From: Dendrobium chrysotoxum
Lineage: Eukaryota > Streptophyta > Magnoliopsida > Asparagales > Orchidaceae
Direction of reading: 5' to 3'
Assembly: GCA_019925795.1 (NCBI GenBank)
Contig: CM034307.1
Coordinates: forward strand, 620,001 to 684,000
DNA: 64,000 nucleotides
In this document: piece after piece, positions 56,061 to 64,000 of the stretch
Position numbering within the stretch: the stretch's first letter is position 1
Layout: every line of letters begins with the position of its first letter
Position numbers and translations under genes: made by a program
The notes under the pieces: model-generated
The model's database searches: none
What the model was told of the DNA's origin: nothing
What the model saw: the letters and a program-made list of their open reading frames with translations, nothing else

Positions 56061-59000
56061 AAATTTTTTTTAAAAATCATATTATAAATATTTTAATTAT
56101 ATTATCATTTTAAAGATTAAAAAATATTATTAAATTATTATAAATAATTATAATCACTAATTTTACTTTTCGAGGAGTTGTGGTCTACATAGAGATCTAA
56201 ATCTCATTTTTAGGTTGTGACCAATCTAAAAATTCAAATTCTTGCGACCCTTCACAGAATCTATGACAAAATAGAAATTGTGGTCTACATATAATCAACA
56301 ACAAATATATACATTTCTGACCCTAAGCTTCATCTACAACAACCTCAAATATACATAAACAACTTGCAGATTGTCCTATATCCATCCCTCGTGCATTTTT
56401 TTTTTTGAATGCTGCTGTAGAAAGTAACTTTCTAACATAAAAAAAATTATTGAAAGAAGTGAAAATCTATGACAAAATAGAAACTATGGTTGCAATCTAA
56501 AAAATAAAATAGTAAGAAAGCTATTCCATATGAAACCTAAGACTAAAACTCAAAAAAGAAATAATATGGGATAGGTTGCTAAAAAAACTTCAGGTAATCC
56601 TTAATATTTCATCATTATTAGAAAAAAAAGGACTCAGTAGAGCCAAAATATTATTGTAATACTCATCACTGCATCTCCAAAAGAAACTTCATTGGCTCAG
56701 TAGGGAAAATAGTAATGCTACAATCCGCAGGGAATATGTAGCAAGCCTTGATTCTTGATTGGTAAAAACCATAACACAAGTTAATTGGCTTGGAGTTTCG
56801 TTACAGACTAATAGGGAGCTCAGCACAATTACTGGAAGAGAGCTCCTTTTTCCATCCCGACTCAAATCCACATCTGCAGTTGTTTTATAAAGGAGATGTA
56901 TAAGAAAGCACTATATTCAAATAGGAAAATAAGAAGAATAATAAACCAATAACAAGAGGGCCCATACGAAAGATGAATCCATAAAATAAAACATGTACAG
57001 AAGCATTCACGCTAATCAAATATGCGGATCGGAAAAATAAATTGAATTGAAGTCCACATGGATAAATCATTAATTTATTCTCTCAAACAAATCGATCAAT
57101 ATTTTATGAATATTTTGTAAAGAAAAATTACCATCGAGAGCAATTTATTATCGTAATCTTTTTGCAATTCACATATAATTTGTCTGTCTTCAATCAATCA
57201 AACAAGCACATCCATTCCAGCAGTTTAAATATTTTGTTAACATACCACAAAATTTCTTGATGCATTTTGTAACATATTTTCAATGTCATGTTAACTAACA
57301 CTTTAAAAAAAGTGATCAACTTCATAAAAAAGTGCTTGTGCTGGATCTAATAACTACCTCAGTTCAGGAGTAAATACAAAAGCTTATAAAAATTTAGAAC
57401 CTACAAATATTATTATGTACATTATTACAGACCTGTAGATACCTATAAACATTTAAAAGTGTAATAGTACGAACTAAAGAAAAGTTTAGCTGAAGTTTGA
57501 TAATTGAAAATTGATGATCGCTAACCCAAATACTTACATTAGTTTGAGAACTTTACATACATGCTTATAGTTGAAAAGTTTTTTCATAAATTACATTTTC
57601 AACTTTATCTTTAGTTTTATCTATCCGTATGGAATTACGAAGTAGCTAGATAAATTCATATTTATCATAAGTTTCTTCAAGTAAATTGTTATTGTAAAAT
57701 TCATAATATATTCATTTAATTTTTTTTTACATAAAGTGCATAAGTAAATCTATTAATTGACACCTCAATCCCTAGGCTATTTATTTAACATGGTTGGCAT
57801 AAGATTAAGTTAATCCAAAGAATAAAACTTCAATTTTTGCTTAAAACCCAAATCCCAGTTCAATTTGCTTAAGTTGAAGTTGGCTATAAATTATGTAAAA
57901 TCATCGAATAGCTACCATAAGGAGATGAAGGAGCAAAGTTCGTTGCAATGAGAAAAAAAAAACAATAAGAATAAGTAAAATTTCTGTTTATAACATCTCG
58001 TATGCCATTTTACCAAAAGATGAGATTGAAAACATAGTGAGGAAGACTCCATTAACAAACACCGCCTATTTGCAAAATATCAAATTGGAATGACAGTAAG
58101 GCTTTTAGGTAAATTTAGTAAATACATTTATTGTATAAGAGAAAACAAACTCCAAAAAACAATTTCATTCAGCATATTGAGTAAAATACTCTGTTTCAAT
58201 CATTTGATCAACAGGTATATGTTCACTTGAACAGATCCATTGATTGATGTTAACACTTATGACAAAATTGATAAAGCATAAATAACTTGGAAGATTCACT
58301 TGAAAATTCAAGTGAAACATATAATATTTACGAGAAAATTAAAGAATGTAACAATGAAATATGTAGAAAACTTAGTCATATACACCATATAAGCTTTGAT
58401 ACTGGATCAAAAATTTACCATTTCTGTGACAGTTAGCAAGTACTACTATGGCATGGCTTTATTAAGAGAAAGCGAACAATGCTTTCTATTGCTAGTCATT
58501 AATATGCTAATATGCAACATCATATGAACAAATCAAATGGCATTTATGAATTAGAATGTGCAATAGTTAGATTAGGTTAAGATCTCTAATAATTATAATC
58601 ATTAAATTAGGATAGTTAAAATTATGTGTTAAGAAGAAAGCATAATCCTTCAAGCCGTTACAAAATTTCTAAACAGAAATGCTATGTTCATTGTTTAATC
58701 AATTTTTCAATTCTGCTTTCATATACATTAAAGATGGAATTATATATTAAATTAAAGTTATTAATTTTATAAGTTGCCGTTATTGTAACTTCAATTGCAG
58801 TTGTTTATTTAAAATTTCTCAAACTACAATTATTAACTTGATTGCTAGTCCAAAATTTGAAGGGAACTGATATGCAATGTTATAGAGAAAATATTTTATT
58901 GTATGTATTATGTTTAACACATATAAGAATGATTTATTTAAACTTGAACATTAAATTTAAAGAATCTACTAATCAAAATAATTATGCATTTTTCACTAAT

Positions 59001-59373
59001 TCGTCTTAGTTACATATATATGTTGTAGCATACAAAGTTAAACCATGTGGTTCATATCCTCGTGTTTGACAAATTTTGAAGCAGCCAATAGAACTACGAT
59101 ATCTTTTAATTCATTATTCAATCTATGAAATTGTAGAACTGTTGGACTATAGAGCTACTTCTAGTATTCAAAGTGATAGCTCAAGCTCTCAATTTGTTTA
59201 AGATGATTTTAATAGTTGTTGACGTTGTCTATACAGCCAAATCCAAATTGTTTTCCAACATAATATGAGAGTTGCTTTTGTCCAGTAGTGAAAGGTAAGT
59301 GTGCCTTGAGATTATTTTATTAACTATTAAAAATGCGTTTCTCACCAATTATTCCAATTATTAAACAGGCTAT
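56061..59373. other. AT-rich interior of the candidate Helitron
   Basis: About 3.3 kb of strongly AT-rich sequence with short frames only. No domain, RNA gene or repeat pair recognised. Confidence 0.6.
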
Positions 59374-59543
59374 GGGTGGAATCCCAAGCCACTTTTATAT
59401 AGTACTATAGAGTAGAAAGAAAATTAAAAGAATTTGAAGAGTCATAAATGAACGTTGTAGATTAATTTAAAACTTAGAAATGAACGATCAGGATTTGCTA
59501 TAAGTGGAATCCCAAATCACTTTTATATAGTAGTATAGGTTAT
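59374..59543 (-). repeat. Two extra Helitron-type 5' termini
   Basis: Minus-strand starts at about 59,411 (TCTATAGTACTATATAAAAG) and 59,540 (CCTATACTACTATATAAAAG) each continue 'tgg/tgatttgggattccac', like the terminus at 61,341. They mark internal or nested elements. Confidence 0.6.
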
Positions 59544-59967
59544 AATTATTTGTGAATCAACTTCTCCAATGATTTTAAAGACAACAGAATAAAGAAGAAT
59601 AATGTTACACTGCCAATTTATAATTTTTTTTAAGAAGTTAAAATGAATGGCTTACACAATCACTTTACTATTTTTTTTTTAAAAATTCATCTATCTCTCC
59701 ATATCACTCTCTTAACACCAAAACACAACTTTTTTGAACATATGGGTTGAGCAGCAAAGCATTATTTACATGAAAAACACATTAAAAGTCATCCTCAAAA
59801 GTTGCAAGTGTGAGAAAAGAATCCAATCAACCTTCAATAATCTAAAGTTTTCTTGAAAAGATTAAGTGAACTTTAGGATCATCAAAAAAATTATAAAAGT
59901 CAAGAGATTTTATTCAACCATTTAATAACAGAATTATTTCCAGCATCTATAAGAAAAAAATCGTTAC

Positions 59968-60130
59968 CTCCACGGCAAGCTTCCATCGTGACTTTCGATC
60001 TGACAGGAACAAACAGAAACAATGTCGTAAAAGAATGCGAATAAGCTCATTTAGCAACTCTTTCGAAACTCCTCTTCACGCAAAGCATGCGAAGCCAAAG
60101 AAGAAATGGGAGTGTCGGGCAGCTTAATAG
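59968..60130 (-). other. Leader-like segment related to the giant LTRs
   Basis: Minus-strand sequence containing 'cctgtcagatcgaaagtc' and 'ggaagcttgccgtggag' followed by gtaac resembles the leader segment of the Ogre-type LTR (8,310-8,472) and of the intron-4 solo LTR, including the donor-like end. It could be a small LTR fragment or a shared 5' UTR exon. Confidence 0.4.
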
Positions 60131-60389
60131 CGATGAAATGATATTGCAATAAAACTTTTTTTTTAATTGGCGAAAATTATAATAGCAACTGAATGGAAAG
60201 GTCGTCCACAAACAAATGTCAGCAATTTAAAGGCCAATAACAAGTGAAGAAAAAGGTCTATAGTTTCATTAACAAAACTTATAAGTTCAGTTTGGTAAGA
60301 AAGAAGACTGCATGACTCTCAGCTAACCGTGCACTTGTAAAATCATATCATTTCGCTTCCATCTGGTGGACTCTGAAGTCCATTCAATC

Positions 60390-60560
60390 TCAGCGGTACT
60401 TGATGAATCCAATCTGCTTCGCATTGTTACGGAAGCACTGCCTGCAACACATGAGCCCATATTTCCAAATCAAACCTTGGGAGTTACCGCAGACACGGCA
60501 AGTCCGTGATCCAGGGCCATAGTTCTTCGGATGGGAGTTCCAAACGTTGGGGTGGCCCAT
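60390..60560 (-). CDS. 40S ribosomal protein S29 (uS14)
   Basis: This intact 56-codon gene encodes the small zinc-binding protein S29/uS14 of the cytosolic 40S subunit, near the decoding-site head. It starts MGHPNVWNSHPKNYGPGSR and ends GFIKYR. The zinc ligands C21, C24, C39 and C42 (CRVC...CRQC) are all present and the length equals the family's usual 56. Differences from the common plant sequence, as I recall it, include Trp at position 32 where Arg is usual. No intron interrupts the CDS. Upstream on the minus strand are a TATA-like ctataaatataa (about 60,753-60,764) and, near the start, 'taattagggctt', similar to the telo-box seen in plant ribosomal-protein promoters. It lies inside a candidate Helitron, so it may be a captured or duplicated copy; function is not proven. 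Confidence 0.9.
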   Translation of the reverse strand: MGHPNVWNSHPKNYGPGSRTCRVCGNSQGLIWKYGLMCCRQCFRNNAKQIGFIKYR

Positions 60561-60775
60561 CTCTCACCGTTGTATCAAATATCGAAGAAGCCCTAATTAG
60601 AGATGTGAAGAGGAGGCATCGAACACCGACCGAGATGCGCAATCAAACTACCACTAAATACAAAACTATTTAGGCTTCCGATCCGGCATTCATAATTCAA
60701 AATTTTTTTTCACGCGATGCCCACTTCGATCCGATAGAAGGAGAAGAAGCCATTTATATTTATAGCGACTCTTAC
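60561..60775 (-). promoter_or_regulatory. RPS29 5' UTR and promoter
   Basis: The TATA-like element lies about 195-205 bp before the ATG and a reverse telo-box-like agccctaatt at about 60,589-60,598. The ATG context (ggtgagagATGGGC) is favourable. Confidence 0.5.
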
Positions 60776-61553
60776 AAACAGGAGGAGAAAAGGCGAACGG
60801 AAGATAAATGTTCAGTAGTGGAATTTGAAGAGGTATTTTTTTTAATATCACGGTTACGAACCATTCGGCTATTAAGTATTAACTCAAAATTTAGTGGAAG
60901 GAAATCAAGGCTGAAGTGTGTAACGGACGGCCGAAGAAATTAAATAGTGAAGTGTTTAATTTTTTTTAAGCAAAGTCAAATTCTTCAGTTATTGGAAAGA
61001 AAATGTAAGAGAATATAAAAAGTTTTAAATAAATATTGGAGATTTATGTAAATTTATAAATATAAGATCAGAATTATTTATGATAGTAATCCCAAATCAA
61101 ATTTATATATAAAATATAAAAATAAATGTAATTAAATACACTAATTAGTTCTTATTTAAATGTAATTAATATAAATAAAATAAAAAACGTCATGCATTTA
61201 AATTAATAAATGAAGTTAATAAATAAGTCAATTAAATGTATAAATAAAATGAAAGGTTGAGATTCATCTTTGATAAATTAAATAGAAGGTTAGGATTATA
61301 TTTGGGTGGAATCCCAAGCCTTTTTTATATAGTAGTATAGATATATTCAATCAATTTTATAATTTCTTTAATATTTTCAATATTTCATAATCACAATCTT
61401 TTTTTCTATTTTAATATTTTTAATATTTCATAATAGTTCTCTATTTTTTCTAAATATATTAAAAAATTAAAATCATATATATTTAATAATATCTATGATT
61501 TAAATGATATAACTCCGTCCATTATAAGAAATATTTTATCAAAATATTCTAAC

Positions 61554-61572
61554 ATATATATATATATATATA
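61554..61572. repeat. (TA)n microsatellite
   Basis: About nine TA units. Confidence 0.9.
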
Positions 61573-61904
61573 ATTTTATAAGATAATCAATTAAATAATA
61601 TTGTTGCGTCCTGAATATTCGCGACAGTAGAGAATGATATAGTTTAGCGTCTTAGCTTTGTACGAAGATCCAGCACACAAACAGATAAATAAGTAGAGGT
61701 GTAGAGCTCAAAAAAGACACCATAATTTTTATATAGAAACTCCTGAAAGGAGAAAAATCACGGGGCCTAGCCCAGTTTGAATAAATCCACTAATATTTAC
61801 AATTGATTACAAATGAGGTCATTCGTTAGAAGGAATGTCTTGGTTTGATGTAGCAAATATACATCATATAGAGTGTATTATATGCTGGGAGTTGGAAGAA
61901 TCAG

Positions 61905-62450
61905 CGTTGATATGTTTGTTTGGGACAGCAAAATCAGTCGGCAAGCGACACAGGTTGGAAGAATCGTAATTGGCGACGGTGGTCAAGAGGCCATAATCGA
62001 TGGACAACGGAGGTCAGGAGAACCATAATCGGTGAGCGACAAAGGTCGGGAGGATCGTAGTCGGCAGGCGACAAAGGTCAAGAGGATCGTGGTTGGCGAC
62101 GGAGGTCGGAAGAATCGTAATCGTCTACGGTGGTCAGAATGACCATAGTTGATGATGGTCGATGGAAGGACTGTTAAGATAATGGTTGGAAGGATCGTAG
62201 TCGGCGGGTAACGGAGGTCAGGAAGACCGTAGTTGGGCGATGATGGTTGGAAGGACTGTAGTTAGGCGACAGTGGTCGGAAGGACCGTAGTCGGTAGTTG
62301 ACAATGATCGGAAGGACCGTAATTGACTAGAGACTAAGGTCGAGAAGACCGTAGTCGGTGATAGTGGTTGAAAAGACCGTTGTCAACGACAGTGGCAGGA
62401 AGGATCGTAGTCGGCGGGCGATAGAGGTCAGAAGGACCATAGTTGAAATC
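61905..62450. repeat. Minisatellite array 1 (~32-bp unit)
   Basis: Degenerate tandem units of the form 'aggatcgtagtcggcgggcg' plus 'acaaaggtcagg', repeated about 14 times with length changes. Confidence 0.85.
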
Positions 62451-62845
62451 CGACGGTAGTCGACGAACAGGCAGAAATTCGGCTGAAGTCTGGCGGTGGT
62501 CGATGGACTGACGAAGTCCGGTGGTGGTCGACAGACTGACGGAAGTCCGGTAGTGGCCAAGAAGAACTTCGGTGGTGGTCAGCAAACGAACGAAAGTTCG
62601 ACGGTGGTCGGTGGACTAACGAAAGTCCGGTGGTGGTCGATGGACTGACGGAAATACCGTGGTGGTCGGCGAACTGATGGAAGTCCAATGGTGGCCGAGA
62701 AGAACTCCGTCGGTTGTTAGTGGACGGACAGAAGTCCAGCGGTGGTTGGCAGACAGGCGGAAGTTTAGCGGTGGTCGGCAGACTGGCGGAAGTCCGGCTA
62801 TGGTTGACGATCTAGCGAGAGTCCAATAGTGGTCGACGATAAGCA
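62451..62845. repeat. Minisatellite array 2 (~30-bp unit)
   Basis: Degenerate tandem units 'gaagtccggtggtggtcgac' plus 'agactgacg', repeated about 13 times. Minus-strand open frames here are repeat artefacts. Confidence 0.88.
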
Positions 62846-63624
62846 TACTCCCAAATTCTTTCCTTATCCTCCTCCTTTCTTTCTCCTTTTCCTCTCATGT
62901 GAAGAATGGAGGCTACTTATAATTTTTTTAGAGTGACATGGCTTGTAAATATGTGGAGGATCAAGGTCAAAATGGGAGTGGTTTGAATGGACAGCAGATA
63001 TTGATCCCTTTGATTGTTAACCATTTAATGTTCATTTGAATGCCTTAATGATATCAGAATTCAGTGATCTTGGGCTCGTTGGATTCGTCTTGTTGACCCA
63101 ATTGATTTATTTATAAGCATGTCACATTTGGAAGCCATTTGGTAATTCAGATTATATTTTGAACTTTTCAAATGAGCTTTGGGTCTTTGATTTGGACTCA
63201 TTTGGGCTCTGATTGAGTTGAATTTGGTGTCTTTGGGTTCGTATTTCTGAGACGTTCATTTCAACTATAAGTTTACTGAAATTAAAATTTAGATGGTCTC
63301 CAGTTTAATTTTTGAAGATTCCATCTAGATTTTGCCTCAAGATTCGTGCCTGATCAAGATAATTTTTTGATGATATATCAAATATCATGTTATAATGCTC
63401 AAATTATAATAAAAATATTCAATTTTTTTATTATTCAAATTTACCTTACATTATTAATAATTTTTTGCTTATAATATTTAAAGTGATTTTTCCCCTTTTA
63501 AGAGCACAATTTTTCTGATTAAATATAATTTCAACTCAAAAATGTGAATGTTAAAGCACACAAAAATTGATTGGAAATTTTTTAATGTTTAATTGAACTA
63601 TAAAAGGAACTTTAATTCTAACAA
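62846..63624. other. AT-rich sequence, nothing recognised
   Basis: A CT-rich patch (62,855-62,895) followed by AT-rich non-coding sequence. It may belong to the same element as the minisatellites. Confidence 0.5.
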
Positions 63625-64000
63625 AGTTGTTGCGGGCTAGAATATACGCGGTGATAGAGTTAAAATTTTTCATCTCAATGTTGTACGGATATCAAGCACA
63701 TAAACATAAGATGAAATAACATCATGATTTTTACGTGAAAACCTTAAAGAATGGAAAAACCACGGGGTCATGCCCAGCTAAAAAAAGATTTCATTAGTGT
63801 TTGAATTGATTACAAGTGACTAATTCATCATTAAAAATAAGGACAATCAGATTACAATAGTCAATCGTCTATTTATGTACATAAGTCGGATGGAAGTCCA
63901 ACGTTAGTTAGTGAACGGGCAGAAGTCCAGTGTCAGTCGGCAGCAGGGTCAAAATCCGGCATCAGTTGGAGGCCGGGCAGAAATCCAGATTCACTTGGAG
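63625..64000. mobile_element. LTR-type repeat copy 2 (cut by window end)
   Basis: Starts TGTTGCGGGCTAGAATATACG and follows the same block order as copy 1 at about two-thirds identity by eye. It reaches a new minisatellite region (63,885-64,000, 'gggcagaagtccagtgtcag') before the window ends. Confidence 0.5.

Larger units (their letters stand above)
56024..61341 (-). mobile_element. Candidate Helitron, 5.3 kb
   Basis: On the minus strand the 5' end begins TCTATACTACTATATAAAA at 61,341, which fits plant Helitron starts. The 3' end at 56,024 is a hairpin (ACGTG/CACGT, near 56,034-56,055) followed by nine bases and CTAG, then T. Two further copies of the 5' terminus with the same 'ggcttgggattccacc' extension occur inside at about 59,411 and 59,540, so nested or tandem copies are likely and the exact pairing of ends is uncertain. 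No Rep/helicase is seen, so it would be non-autonomous. It contains RPS29. Confidence 0.5.
61604..63500. mobile_element. LTR-type repeat copy 1 with minisatellite
   Basis: The repeat begins TGTTGCGTCCTGAATATTCG. It shares blocks with 63,625 onward, namely 'gatatcaagcacataaac'-like and 'aaaaaccacggggcctagcccag'-like segments and 'gattacaaatga', at the same spacing. This block order is seen at ends of plant LTR retrotransposons. The right limit is uncertain. Confidence 0.5.

Noticed and set aside
62327..62846. Overlapping minus-strand frames of 76-86 codons
   Set aside because: Translation of the ~30-bp minisatellite in different phases.

Overview
The window is nuclear DNA from a flowering plant with a repeat-rich genome. 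The evidence is a plant-type split gene with very large introns, plant LTR retrotransposons, a Helitron-like element and an insertion of chloroplast DNA. I cannot name the species. Long transposon-filled introns would suit a large-genome lineage, but that is only a guess.

One host gene organises most of the window. A HAD-superfamily (subfamily IG) 5'-nucleotidase-like gene lies on the minus strand. Nine coding exons can be placed from the start codon near 55,546 down to 1,145, and the gene runs off the left edge. About 1.14 kb of coding sequence (380 codons) is spread over 54.4 kb. Three introns are giant: 9.7 kb (44,589-54,326), 12.0 kb (32,378-44,367) and 28.4 kb (3,884-32,284). Every junction found has a GT donor and AG acceptor, and the reading frame stays open across all nine exons, so the gene looks usable.

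The 28.4-kb intron holds an almost complete 21.65-kb Ty3/gypsy element of the Tat/Ogre type (7,830-29,481, antisense to the gene). It has 5.24-kb LTRs, a perfect 5-bp target duplication (gatgt), a PBS that fits tRNA-Arg, Gag, protease, RT, two RNase H domains and integrase. All coding domains share one frame but are split by three in-frame stops. A 2.0-kb internally deleted Ty3/gypsy element (29,873-31,895, target duplication cttaa) and a fragment of an old Ogre-type LTR (up to 6,117) sit in the same intron. The 12.0-kb intron holds a 6.5-kb solo LTR related to the Ogre LTR (32,935-39,445). The 9.7-kb intron holds another (46,799-52,913), which carries a chimeric chloroplast insertion: rps7 plus its spacer, an ndhF piece and an inverted rpoB piece. 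Both solo LTRs lie in the sense direction of the gene.

Upstream of the gene (56,024-61,341) is a candidate Helitron on the minus strand. It contains an intact intronless gene for 40S ribosomal protein S29 (60,390-60,560). The right end (61.6-64 kb) is a minisatellite-bearing repeat and the start of a second, diverged copy.

The least explained structure is RNA-like. The element's 3' non-coding region carries three copies of a double hairpin with a 20-bp perfect stem and at least one compensatory pair change. The LTRs carry arrays of short hairpins whose stems appear to covary between copies and between LTR subfamilies.
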